Below, piece after piece: positions 16,252 through 24,872 of a stretch of DNA of 30,016 bases. The notes below the pieces were generated by a model that had not been told where the DNA came from, did no database searches, and saw nothing but the letters and a program-made list of their open reading frames with translations. Made by a program: the position numbers and the translations under genes. The first letter of the stretch is position 1; the number at the start of each line of letters is the position of its first letter. The DNA comes from Abiotrophia defectiva_A (GTDB lineage: Bacteria > Bacillota > Bacilli > Lactobacillales > Aerococcaceae): the NCBI GenBank assembly GCA_963546405.1, contig CAUUNL010000013.1, positions 1-30,016 of the forward strand, in the 5' to 3' direction.

Positions 16252-17186
16252 GAGCTATCTCCTCCTATCACATCAAACTCATCAAAGTCATAAACCAGTC
16301 TCGCTCCTTCAAAAATACGGCGCGCTTGGTCTTCTAATTGCTTGGCGTCTCTGCCCATATAGCGAGCGCTAATATGGGTTAGATAGAGGGCTTTGACATT
16401 ACTTGCCTGGGCCACTTGTGCGGCCTGACGGCTGGTCGAATGGTGATAGGAAGCCGCCATTCGGGCTTCACTTTCTTCAAAGGTACATTCGTGTACTAAA
16501 GCATCAGCATCTTGAGCCAGTTCTTGAATAGCATCACAGGTCTTGGTATCTCCCAGGATAGTGACTACTCTTCCCTCTCTAGCTGGCGCTAGAAAATCCT
16601 GTCCGTTAAGGACGGTGCCATCCGCCAAGGTGACAGTCTCACCGCGTTTGAGCTGACCAAAAATCGGACCGTTAGGAATCTGATACTGAGCCAAACGATC
16701 TACTAAGAGCTCGCCACTGGTTCTTGGCTCCATGATTCGGTAGCCAAAGCTTAGAATACCATGGTTGAGTGCTTGATAATCGACTAGCCAGCCCTTACCT
16801 AAATCCAAACGCCCTCCTTTAGGTGACAGTTCGACGATTTCTAAAGGATATAAGAGGCGCGATTTAGACAAGCGCAAGGCTGATTCGACAAAGTCCTTAA
16901 TACCCGGTGGCCCATAAAGGGTCAAAGGCTGATCGCCCCCCTGGAAGGAACGCGAGCTAAGGAAACCAGGTAGACCAAAGATATGGTCGCCATGTAGGTG
17001 GGTAATGAAAATCTTGGTGATTTTGCGAGGTTTAAGCGAGGTTTCTAAGATTTGATGTTGGGTGGCTTCACCACAATCAAATAACCAAACCTCATTGAGT
17101 TCATCAAGGAGTTTGAGGGCTAGAGCACTCACATTACGATTGCGGCTTGGGACACCCGCCCCAGTACCTAAAAATAATAACTTCAT
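16236..17186 (-). CDS. rnz: Ribonuclease Z
   Basis: RNase Z trims the 3' ends of tRNA precursors that lack an encoded CCA. The metallo-beta-lactamase motif HLHGDH is at 63-68, after the typical start MKLLFLGTGAGVPSRNRN. Further zinc ligands appear in LNHG (about 138-141), LGDT and HHSTSRQAA. I chose the ATG at 17184-17186, giving 316 residues, because AAAGGA is seven bases upstream and the first residues match B. subtilis RNase Z. An ATG two codons earlier is too close to that site. The gene overlaps the next one by 16 bases. Confidence 0.96.
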   Translation of the reverse strand: MKLLFLGTGAGVPSRNRNVSALALKLLDELNEVWLFDCGEATQHQILETSLKPRKITKIFITHLHGDHIFGLPGFLSSRSFQGGDQPLTLYGPPGIKDFVESALRLSKSRLLYPLEIVELSPKGGRLDLGKGWLVDYQALNHGILSFGYRIMEPRTSGELLVDRLAQYQIPNGPIFGQLKRGETVTLADGTVLNGQDFLAPAREGRVVTILGDTKTCDAIQELAQDADALVHECTFEESEARMAASYHHSTSRQAAQVAQASNVKALYLTHISARYMGRDAKQLEDQARRIFEGARLVYDFDEFDVIGGDSSCTET

Positions 17187-17219
17187 GCTCATTTCCTTTC
17201 TGTTAGACTTGCCAATCGT

Positions 17220-19067
17220 TTAGCGATTTTGCGAAATTTGATTGGCAACGAATTTAGCAAATTCCAAGGCACCGGTTGGGTTTGGATGGATACCATCCTC
17301 ATAGTACCAATCATCGTGGCCCTTAGCAAAGGTTCGCCAATCAATCACTTTGACATTGGAGAAGCGATTAGCTGCAGCGAAGAGACGATTATTGGCATCT
17401 TCTACCCAGACCTTATCAACCGAGGAAGTGACAAAGTACTGCTCCCGGTCCGTCCCAATGGCATTAATATAGTCATTCAACTGACCATCTGTAAAGGTCC
17501 CATTAGAACCTAAGACCGTCACCACTGTTCCCTTGAGTTTACCAGAGGCCTTGAGGCTATTGATCACTTCGTTACTTTGATAAAGCTGACGACCAATCTG
17601 ACCATCAACGATTGCCTTAGGAAAGACTTCTTTGACCTTATCAGCCGAAGCCAATAGGATGGAATCCCCAATAAAGGTTACTTCAAGGGCATTGGCTTGG
17701 AGGAGTTCTTGGCGGTTTAGTCCTTCAATATTATTAATAACCTTGGTTTCCTGACTTTCTGGCTCCTTGGTCTCTTCCACCAATTTTTGGTTAGATTCAA
17801 TGACCGTTGCTAGCTCATCGGCTGCCTTGTTCTTCTGTTCTGGCGTAATAGCCAAAGCTACTAAACCAATGGTTGAAACTAAGAGATAGCTAATCGCCAG
17901 AGTCTTTATGCCCCAAAGGCTAGCACGGTGTTGAACCAGGTAACGCACTCGCGCTTGGGTTTGTTTCCAGTTGAAATCTTGACCAAATGGCAAGATCAAG
18001 CGACGACGTTCGAAGAGTTGGTAGGAAATTTCCGCCATCAACATAATCAATAGGAACTGAACACCAACTGAAATCCAAATATTATGGAAGCCATTCAAAC
18101 GGTCTGGAATGACCAAGTGAATCGGATAAAACCATAGGTAGTAAGATAAACTGCGTTTACCGAAGAAGGTAAAGACTGGCAGACTTAAGAGCTTATGTAA
18201 CCAAGTAGAGGGATGTAGACTGACAATGACAAAGACCATGGACAGTAAAGTGAATAGCAGCATCCCAAAACGATAGGCAAAGGGTTGCGTCCCATACATA
18301 AAGAGCAACATAAAGGTCATCAAGATGACACTAGCGATCCCAATTCCATTAAAGACCTGTTGCTGACGCTTGGATATGACCTTTGGCTTGAGATGGACTG
18401 GGAAGAGATAGCCCAATGCCCCACCAAAGGTAAAGGCAAAGGCCCGCGTCAACAAATCATAATATATCCGGCTTGGATCCTGGCCATCTTGATAGAGATA
18501 ACCTAAGAGTACTGCCGAGGCAATGGATAGAGCCACCAACATAATGGCAGCAGTAGCCGGATTGCGGTGCCAGGAATAGACTACTTTGACTACAAATGGC
18601 GTCAAGAGGATCAGCTGGGCATAGATAGAAATGTACCAGAGATGGGTAAAGGCACTAGGGTTGGCCGCCTGGACAAAGTAGGATTGGTTGGACAAAATCT
18701 GATAGTAGTTGTTAACGAAGAAAAGGCTAGAAAACCCCATATTGCGCAAATTATAGAAATAATCCGGCGCAAACAAGGCAATATAGGCTGCTACCAGCAA
18801 GACCATAAACAAGGTCGGGAAGAAAATCCGTTCCAGTCTGGATTTGAGATAAGATTTAATCGAGACTGATTTTCTTAGCGTAGGAGCCGTATAGAAATGA
18901 CGGAAGGCGAAGAAACCTGCCACCATTAAGAAGGCATTAACAGCTAGAAAGCCCCCAGGCAAGATGTGTTGGAAGAAATAATAGGTCAGAATTAAGAGGA
19001 TTAAGACCCCACGATAGCCGTCGAAAAAGGCCAAACGAGGACTTTTAGTAGATGATTTATCGGTCAT
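17220..19067 (-). CDS. OatA-like acyltransferase: membrane acyltransferase-3 plus SGNH domain
   Basis: The layout is that of peptidoglycan O-acetyltransferase OatA. About ten or eleven membrane helices (acyltransferase-3 domain, residues 12-395) are followed by a linker and an extracellular SGNH esterase-type domain (about 460-615). The SGNH triad is visible: FIGDSI (Ser469), GSNGTF as the oxyanion block, and DGIHPNP (Asp591, His594). OatA acetylates MurNAc and gives lysozyme resistance. Here the first helix reads TYYFFQHILPGGFLAVNAFL, so the His normally preceding LPGGF is Tyr30 and the Asp of GVD is Asn44. The ATG at 19065-19067 has GGAGG eight bases upstream. It sits between obgE and rnz with no terminator on either side. 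Confidence 0.88.
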   Translation of the reverse strand: MTDKSSTKSPRLAFFDGYRGVLILLILTYYFFQHILPGGFLAVNAFLMVAGFFAFRHFYTAPTLRKSVSIKSYLKSRLERIFFPTLFMVLLVAAYIALFAPDYFYNLRNMGFSSLFFVNNYYQILSNQSYFVQAANPSAFTHLWYISIYAQLILLTPFVVKVVYSWHRNPATAAIMLVALSIASAVLLGYLYQDGQDPSRIYYDLLTRAFAFTFGGALGYLFPVHLKPKVISKRQQQVFNGIGIASVILMTFMLLFMYGTQPFAYRFGMLLFTLLSMVFVIVSLHPSTWLHKLLSLPVFTFFGKRSLSYYLWFYPIHLVIPDRLNGFHNIWISVGVQFLLIMLMAEISYQLFERRRLILPFGQDFNWKQTQARVRYLVQHRASLWGIKTLAISYLLVSTIGLVALAITPEQKNKAADELATVIESNQKLVEETKEPESQETKVINNIEGLNRQELLQANALEVTFIGDSILLASADKVKEVFPKAIVDGQIGRQLYQSNEVINSLKASGKLKGTVVTVLGSNGTFTDGQLNDYINAIGTDREQYFVTSSVDKVWVEDANNRLFAAANRFSNVKVIDWRTFAKGHDDWYYEDGIHPNPTGALEFAKFVANQISQNR

Positions 19068-19082
19068 GCACATCCCCTCCCC

Positions 19083-20387
19083 TTAATCCATGAATTCAAA
19101 CTGATAGCCGGCTAAATCGACTAAATCACCGGATTCAGCCCCTGCTTCACGCAAGGCTTGGTCCACACCCATGGAACGTAATTGGCGGGCAAAACGCGCC
19201 ACGCTCTCATCGTGGGCCATATTAGTCATGGCATAGAGTTTTTCAATCTTAGCCCCTGACAATTGCCAGTAACCCGCATCAAGTTTGGTCAAGGTGAATG
19301 GCACTTCCTCTTCTAATTGGTAGTGCACTTCTTCTGGCTCTTCCTCAAATAAAGGAATAAAGTCAGAATTTTGGACCAAGTCATAGGTAAAGGCCAAGAG
19401 TGGCTTGAGCCCCTTGGCTTGCCAAGCAGATACTTCAAAAATAGCTGGCAAGTCTAAGCCTTCTTTTTGGCAATAGTCTTCTAACTTCTGCTTGAAGCTA
19501 GGTAAATTTTCTTGGGCCTGGCTCTGATCCATCTTATTGGCCACAATGACCATAGGACGTAAGAGTAATTTCTCGTGATAAGAAGCTAGCTCATGCATAA
19601 TATCGAGGTAATCTTGGAAGGGATCCCGTTCATGAGTCGCAGCCATATCAATGACATGCAACAAGACTTTAGTCCGCTCAATGTGGCGGAGGAAGTGAAT
19701 CCCCAAGCCAACCCCTTGAGAGGCTCCTTCAATCAGACCTGGCATATCGGCCACGATAAATTCCTGATCGTAATTGAGTTTGACCACACCCAGGTTAGGG
19801 GTCAAGGTCGTAAATTGATAGTCTGCGATTTTAGGTTTGGCATTACTAATGACAGACAAGAGGGTCGATTTCCCTACACTTGGATAACCTACCAAGCCTA
19901 CATCGGCCAGAACTTTTAGCTCTAATTGCAGGTCGGCTTCTTCACCGGGCTCACCATTTTCGGCGATGGAAGGAGCCGGATTCTTATGGGTAGCAAATTT
20001 AATATTGCCACGTCCACCTCGACCGCCCTTGGCAACGACACATTCCTGACCCTGCTCTACTAGGTCGGCTAGCAACTTATCAGTCGCCGCATCGCGGATG
20101 ATGGTACCGGGTGGAACAGACACAATTAAGTCTTCCGCAGCCTTACCATACATGCCTTTGCTCATACCATTTTCGCCGTTCTTGGCCTTGAAGTGACGAT
20201 TATAACGGAAATCCATCAGGGTCCGCAGGCCTTCATCCACTCGGAAGATGACACTGCCACCTCGACCGCCGTCACCGCCGGCCGGCCCGCCATCTGGGAC
20301 ATACTTTTCGCGTCGGAAGGCCACCATACCGTCGCCACCCTTACCGGCTTTGACTGTGACCCTTGCACGATCTAAAAAGGTCGACAT
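19083..20387 (-). CDS. obgE: Obg-family GTPase ObgE/CgtA
   Basis: This GTPase acts in 50S ribosome assembly and stress signalling. The N-terminal Obg fold (1-158) is very Gly-rich (PDGGPAGGDGGRGGS, 31-45). The G domain follows, with G1 GYPSVGKS (167-174), DMPG (214-217) and NKMD for guanine recognition. A C-terminal OCT domain (about 345-430) completes the protein, 434 residues in total. The ATG at 20385-20387 has AAAGGAG eight bases upstream; an in-frame GTG three codons earlier lacks that spacing. It lies 37 bases after glyS and 15 bases before the OatA-like gene. Confidence 0.97.
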   Translation of the reverse strand: MSTFLDRARVTVKAGKGGDGMVAFRREKYVPDGGPAGGDGGRGGSVIFRVDEGLRTLMDFRYNRHFKAKNGENGMSKGMYGKAAEDLIVSVPPGTIIRDAATDKLLADLVEQGQECVVAKGGRGGRGNIKFATHKNPAPSIAENGEPGEEADLQLELKVLADVGLVGYPSVGKSTLLSVISNAKPKIADYQFTTLTPNLGVVKLNYDQEFIVADMPGLIEGASQGVGLGIHFLRHIERTKVLLHVIDMAATHERDPFQDYLDIMHELASYHEKLLLRPMVIVANKMDQSQAQENLPSFKQKLEDYCQKEGLDLPAIFEVSAWQAKGLKPLLAFTYDLVQNSDFIPLFEEEPEEVHYQLEEEVPFTLTKLDAGYWQLSGAKIEKLYAMTNMAHDESVARFARQLRSMGVDQALREAGAESGDLVDLAGYQFEFMD

Positions 20388-20424
20388 TGAAAGCACTCCT
20401 TTCTCTAACTCATCTAGCTGAGTC

Positions 20425-22470
20425 TTAAAATTTATTAATCAATAAGCGTGAATCAAAGAGTTCCAAGACAGCCTCTGTCAGCACCTTGAGCGTAGCCAAA
20501 CGGTTAGCTCGAATAGTTTCATTGTCGGCATTAACCTTGTTGTCATCGAAGTAAGCTTCAATAACCGGCACTAGGTTATCCAGATACATGTAGAGGGCAT
20601 CAACTGAAATCTTGTATTGGTCAATTTTAGCAGTGGCTTCTAGTAGCTTAGCCTCAGAATCAGTTTGGGCTAGATCTAAGTCAAGCTGAGCCTCTTCTTG
20701 AACCTTGGCCCCCAGATTGACCACCCGGGTAATGGCTTCTAAGAAGCGTTTGTAGGCCGTTGGGTTCTTATCCTTGTGGGTCTTGAGGAAATGGGCTACA
20801 TAGTTGGCCTTACCTACTTCTAAGTGATTAGCTGCCCCAATCCCTTGGATTTGGTCCATATCGACTGATTGGTTACGTAAATGCACAGCAACCCTTGCCC
20901 AGACAAAATCTACAAGCTGCTTCAAGAGTTCTTGGTCGCCCTCATGGGCTTCCACTAAGTGCTTAAAGACTGGTAACAAGTCTAATTCCCAGCCACGGTC
21001 TAAGAGGATTTCCACAATCCCCATAGCTGTACGACGGAGGGCGTAAGGGTCGTTAGAACCCGTTGGGATTAAGCCAACCTTGAAGTATTGGAACAAGGTG
21101 TCAAGCTTGTCAGCCAAGGCCAAGAGTGCACCGGCATCTTGGTTTGGCAGCGCCCCACCACTAGTAGTCGGCAAGTATTGGGTCCCAATGGCTTGGGCAA
21201 CCAAGGTCGCTTCACCATAATGGCGGGCGTAGATTTCCCCGATTTGACCTTGGAGTTCGTCGAACTCACCGACCACTTGAGTCATGAGGTCAAACTTGTA
21301 GATTTGGCTAGCACGTAAAGCTGCCTCATAAGAAGCTTGATCTAAGTTTAAGTTGCTTTGTAATTGGCTAATTAGGGCACCAACACGCACTTGCTTGTCA
21401 GCCAAAGTGCCTAACTTAAAGTGTTCATTAACGTTGGCTAGTTTATCGACAAAGAAGTTTAAGTCATGTTTGAGGTCTTCTTGATAGAAGAATAAGGCAT
21501 CTTCCAAACGAGCCCGCAAGACTTTTTGGTTACCTTTGACGACGTTGGCTAAGTGCTGATCATTCCCGTTACGTACTGAAATGAAGACAGGCAAGAGCTC
21601 ACCTTTAGCATCTAAGGCATAGAAGTAACGTTGGTGATCACGCATGGCGGTAATCAAGACACAATGTGGCACTGATAAATATTTTTCTTCAAAGTCGCCA
21701 TAGAAGACGGTTGGCCATTCAACAATGGCAGTCACTTCTTCTAGCAAATCTTCATCCACCGGTACCTGCCAGCCTTGAGCTGAAGCCAGATCAGCCAATT
21801 GTTGGCGGATATTAGCCCGACGTTCTTCAAAGTCTACTAGGACGTATTGCTCACGCAAAGCCTCCACATAGTCTGTAGCCTTTGCTAGGGTCACATCATG
21901 GCCTAAGAAACGATGGCCACGAGAGATGCGGTCTGATTTAACGCCAACAAACTCTAAAGGAACCAACTCTTGGTCTAAGAGAGCCACAATCCAGTGAACT
22001 GGACGAATGAAGGGTGTCTCATAGTCATGCCAGGTCATGGTAACAGGGAAGGTCATGGCCTCCAAGACACGATTAAGTCCTGACAAGACTTGGTCTGCAG
22101 CTTTACCTGGTAAATGCTTGTTAACGAAGATATAGTCTTCCCCTTTGATGCTTTCTACAATCACATTTTCTTGGCTAGCGCCCTGGCCTTTGATGAAGCC
22201 AAGGGCTGCTTTGGTCCAATTACCTTCCGCGTCTTTGGCGATTTTAAGGGATGGGCCTTTGGCCTTGGTGGACACATCTTGGCTACGCTCAGCCAAGCCA
22301 TGGACTAGGACCGCCAAACGGCGTGGAGTAGCATAGGCGCTGAGGCTCTCGTAAGCTAAACGCTCTTCTGCTAAGAAGTCAGCCACCCGTTTTTCTAATT
22401 GTTGTGATAAATCTAAGAGGAAGCGTGCAGGAATTTCTTCCATGCCAATTTCAAGTAAAAATTCTGCCAT
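20425..22470 (-). CDS. glyS: Glycine-tRNA ligase beta subunit
   Basis: With GlyQ this subunit forms the bacterial alpha2beta2 glycyl-tRNA synthetase; the beta chain binds tRNA. The 681-residue length is standard. Characteristic segments include the N terminus LLEIGMEEIPARFL, the B3/4-like region with RGHRFLGH, and a DALR-type anticodon-binding C terminus with SNDPYALRRTAMGIVEI near 490. It starts three bases after the glyQ stop with a weak GAGG site, so its translation probably depends on glyQ. It shares the T-box leader upstream of glyQ. Confidence 0.97.
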   Translation of the reverse strand: MAEFLLEIGMEEIPARFLLDLSQQLEKRVADFLAEERLAYESLSAYATPRRLAVLVHGLAERSQDVSTKAKGPSLKIAKDAEGNWTKAALGFIKGQGASQENVIVESIKGEDYIFVNKHLPGKAADQVLSGLNRVLEAMTFPVTMTWHDYETPFIRPVHWIVALLDQELVPLEFVGVKSDRISRGHRFLGHDVTLAKATDYVEALREQYVLVDFEERRANIRQQLADLASAQGWQVPVDEDLLEEVTAIVEWPTVFYGDFEEKYLSVPHCVLITAMRDHQRYFYALDAKGELLPVFISVRNGNDQHLANVVKGNQKVLRARLEDALFFYQEDLKHDLNFFVDKLANVNEHFKLGTLADKQVRVGALISQLQSNLNLDQASYEAALRASQIYKFDLMTQVVGEFDELQGQIGEIYARHYGEATLVAQAIGTQYLPTTSGGALPNQDAGALLALADKLDTLFQYFKVGLIPTGSNDPYALRRTAMGIVEILLDRGWELDLLPVFKHLVEAHEGDQELLKQLVDFVWARVAVHLRNQSVDMDQIQGIGAANHLEVGKANYVAHFLKTHKDKNPTAYKRFLEAITRVVNLGAKVQEEAQLDLDLAQTDSEAKLLEATAKIDQYKISVDALYMYLDNLVPVIEAYFDDNKVNADNETIRANRLATLKVLTEAVLELFDSRLLINKF

Positions 22471-22473
22471 GGT

Positions 22474-23367
22474 CTAGGCCTCGCTTTCTGATTTTTTAAG
22501 GAGTGGGAAGCCAAGGGCTTCACGTTCAGCCACAAAGGCTTGGGCAACCGAACGCGCCATCTTACGAATGCGTCCTAAGTAGCCGGCACGGTCTGATACG
22601 GAAATCATGCCACGCGCATCGAGTAAGTTGAAGGTATGGCTACACTTGAGAATGTAGTCATAGGCTGGATGGACTAGTCCTAGGTCAATCAATTTAAGGG
22701 CTTCTTGTTCAAACTCGGTAAACAAGGTGAAGAGCAAGTCGCTATTGCTTTGTTCAAAGGCGTAAACAGAATGCTCACGTTCAGGTTGACGGAAGATATC
22801 GCCATACTTAACGCCTTCCACCCACTCCAGTTCATAGACATCTTCAACGTCCAGGATATACATAGCCAAACGCTCTAGGCCATAAGTAATCTCGCTAGTC
22901 ACAGGATGGCACTTAAGTCCCCCTACTTGTTGGAAGTAGGTGAATTGAGTGATTTCCATCCCATCAATCCATACTTCCCAACCTAAGCCGGCACAACCCA
23001 GAGAAGGATTCTCCCAGTTGTCTTCAACGAAACGAATGTCATGCTCCAAAGGATCAATCCCAATGGCTTCTAAACTCTCAAGATAGAGCTCTTGCACGTT
23101 AAGGGGTGATGGCTTCATGACGACCTGTAATTGGTGGTGCTGGAAGAGACGGTTAGGGTTCTCCCCGTATCGACCATCTGCTGGACGTCTGGAAGGTTCC
23201 ACATAGCAGGCATTCCAAGGTTCTGGACCAATGGCACGTAAGAAGGTGTAAGGGCTCATAGTCCCTGCCCCTTTCTCCGTATCATAGCTTTGTAAAACCA
23301 GACAGCCTTGCTTAGCCCAGAATTGCTGTAAGGTCATGATAATATCTTGCATGGTTTTCTTCTTCAT
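22474..23367 (-). CDS. glyQ: Glycine-tRNA ligase alpha subunit
   Basis: GlyQ carries the catalytic site for glycine activation and charging. I start it at the ATG at 23365-23367 (MKKKTMQDIIMTL), giving 297 residues, the family's usual length, with AAAGGAGG seven bases upstream. The frame is open 36 codons further, but that part is the T-box terminator and leader and is not protein. Family blocks include FWAKQGCLVLQSYD, GAGTMSPYTFLRAIGPEPW, YVEPSRRPADGRYGENPNR and QVVMKPSP. It is the first gene after the T-box, in a unit with glyS. Confidence 0.97.
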   Translation of the reverse strand: MKKKTMQDIIMTLQQFWAKQGCLVLQSYDTEKGAGTMSPYTFLRAIGPEPWNACYVEPSRRPADGRYGENPNRLFQHHQLQVVMKPSPLNVQELYLESLEAIGIDPLEHDIRFVEDNWENPSLGCAGLGWEVWIDGMEITQFTYFQQVGGLKCHPVTSEITYGLERLAMYILDVEDVYELEWVEGVKYGDIFRQPEREHSVYAFEQSNSDLLFTLFTEFEQEALKLIDLGLVHPAYDYILKCSHTFNLLDARGMISVSDRAGYLGRIRKMARSVAQAFVAEREALGFPLLKKSESEA

Positions 23368-23411
23368 GATGCTTCCTCCTTTATAGCGGGGACGGCAAAC
23401 CCCTGGCGACA

Positions 23412-23605
23412 AATAAAAAGTCCCTATGGTAATCCACTGACCACCATAGGGACGAAGATAACTTCGCGGTTCCACCCTATTTCTAGTTACATTGAACTAG
23501 CGCTTCATTTATGCCTATGAGTGACTTAAAAACTACCATCGATTCGCTCTGGCTTCCACCGTCCCAGAGTCGCTAGGCTATCTTCTTTTAATTGCGCTTT
23601 TAATC
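23412..23605 (-). promoter_or_regulatory. Glycyl T-box leader of glyQS
   Basis: The minus-strand leader carries the T-box AGGGTGGAACCGCG at 23465-23478. It is followed by an antiterminator hairpin (CGAAG TTAT CTTCG) and CCCT able to pair with the AGGG. It is also followed by a perfect 11-bp terminator stem (23420-23430 with 23443-23453) and TTTTT. Upstream, GGTGGAA in the apical part of Stem I (CTCTGG/CCAGAG arms) and a small Stem III (CTAGTT/AACTAG) are visible. The Gly codon GGT at 23535-23537, just before the closing helix, is my best candidate specifier; GGC at 23513-23515 is an alternative. Uncharged tRNA-Gly should stabilise the antiterminator and switch the genes on. Confidence 0.93.
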
Positions 23606-23611
23606 CCCTTT

Positions 23612-23640
23612 ATTATAGGGCATGACGGCCTTTAAGTCAA
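23612..23640 (-). promoter_or_regulatory. Strong sigma-A promoter of the glyQS T-box transcript
   Basis: On the minus strand TTGACT (23635-23640) and TATAAT (23612-23617) are separated by exactly 17 bases, eleven of twelve consensus positions. It is the best promoter in the window. Confidence 0.92.
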
Positions 23641-23665
23641 GCAAAGTCGAGCTTTTAATGACCAA

Positions 23666-23702
23666 TAGGCGTCCTGTTTTTTTGTTCAAAACAGGACGCC
23701 TA
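23666..23702 (-). terminator. Long hairpin after rpoD, probable terminator without a clear U-tract
   Basis: A perfect 15-bp stem (23666-23680 with 23688-23702) has a seven-base loop and lies 19 bases after the rpoD stop codon. Unlike the other terminators here, the bases after the stem on the minus strand (TTGGTCATT) are only partly T. It separates rpoD from the glyQ promoter. Confidence 0.6.
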
Positions 23703-23721
23703 GCTGGTCTCAATATGTTGC

Positions 23722-24861
23722 TTATTCTAAGAAGTCTTTCAATTGTTTGGAACGACTTGGATGGCGGAGCTTGCGCAAGGCTTTGGCCTCGATCTGACGA
23801 ATCCGCTCACGGGTCACGCCGAAGACTTTCCCTACTTGTTCTAAGGTCCGGATGTTACCGTCGTCTAAACCAAAGCGAAGACGTAAGACATTCTCTTCAC
23901 GGTCGGTTAAGGTATCTAAGACATCTTCTAATTGTTCCCGCAATAGTGCGGAAGAAGTGAAGACTTCTGGACTCATTGCCCCTTCATCTTCGATGAAGTC
24001 GCCTAAATGAGAGTCATCCTCTTCCCCGATTGGTGTTTCTAAGGAAACAGGCTCTTGGGCAATCTTGAGAATTTCGCGGACTTTTTCAGTTGGTAGGTCC
24101 ATTTCCGCCCCGATTTCTTCAGGTGTTGGTTCGCGGCCTAAATCTTGCAGTAGCTGTCTTTGGACCCGAACCAGCTTGTTAATGGTTTCCACCATGTGAA
24201 CTGGAATCCGGATAGTACGGGCTTGGTCCGCGATGGCACGGGTAATAGCCTGACGAATCCACCAGGTAGCATAAGTCGAGAACTTAAAGCCCTTAGTGTG
24301 GTCGAACTTTTCAACGGCCTTCATCAAGCCCATGTTCCCTTCTTGAATTAAATCAAGGAACTGCATGCCACGGCCCACATATCGTTTGGCAATGGATACC
24401 ACTAAACGCAGGTTGGCTTCGGCCAATTCTTGCTTAGCAATGTCGTCGCCGCCTTGGATACGAACGGCTAGGTTGATTTCTTCCTCAGCGCTCAAAAGTG
24501 GCACATTCCCAATTTCCTTAAGGTACATACGGACTGGGTCACTCACCTTGAGCTTGGAAGTCGCGGTTTTAGATTCAGCGGCTAAATCAGCCTGCAATTG
24601 TTCTTCTTCGCGGACCATTTGTTGCTTGGTTGGTCCCCCATCATCACCGACAACGGAGACCCCATTATCTTCGACGATTTGAATTAAGGTATCAATCCCA
24701 TCAGCGTCTAATCCATAAGGGCTGGCGATTTTCTCCGTTAATTCGTCATAGTGGACTTGCCCTTCTGACTTTTTGTCTAGAATGAGGGCTTGGACTGCCT
24801 CAAGATAAGGTGAGGCGACGTCTTGATTTGGAGTTAACTTTAGATCTTTTTCTTCAGCCAT
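23722..24861 (-). CDS. rpoD: Primary sigma factor SigA/RpoD
   Basis: This housekeeping sigma factor directs RNA polymerase to TTGACA/TATAAT promoters. At 379 residues it is close to B. subtilis SigA (371). A short region 1.1 (1-90) is followed by region 1.2 (DPVRMYLKEIGNVPLLS) and region 2 with the core-binding and -10 helix (DLIQEGNMGLMKAVEKFD, then FKFSTYATWWIRQAITRA). Region 3 and region 4.2 follow (TLEQVGKVFGVTRERIRQIE), the last recognising the -35 element. AGGAGG lies seven bases before the ATG. It follows dnaG by 11 bases, the conserved dnaG-rpoD pair of the macromolecular synthesis operon. Confidence 0.98.
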   Translation of the reverse strand: MAEEKDLKLTPNQDVASPYLEAVQALILDKKSEGQVHYDELTEKIASPYGLDADGIDTLIQIVEDNGVSVVGDDGGPTKQQMVREEEQLQADLAAESKTATSKLKVSDPVRMYLKEIGNVPLLSAEEEINLAVRIQGGDDIAKQELAEANLRLVVSIAKRYVGRGMQFLDLIQEGNMGLMKAVEKFDHTKGFKFSTYATWWIRQAITRAIADQARTIRIPVHMVETINKLVRVQRQLLQDLGREPTPEEIGAEMDLPTEKVREILKIAQEPVSLETPIGEEDDSHLGDFIEDEGAMSPEVFTSSALLREQLEDVLDTLTDREENVLRLRFGLDDGNIRTLEQVGKVFGVTRERIRQIEAKALRKLRHPSRSKQLKDFLE

Positions 24862-24872
24862 ATAAGAACCTC

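Noticed and set aside
23368..23475. N-terminal extension of GlyQ by 36 residues
   Set aside because: These bases are the T-box, antiterminator and terminator of the leader RNA.
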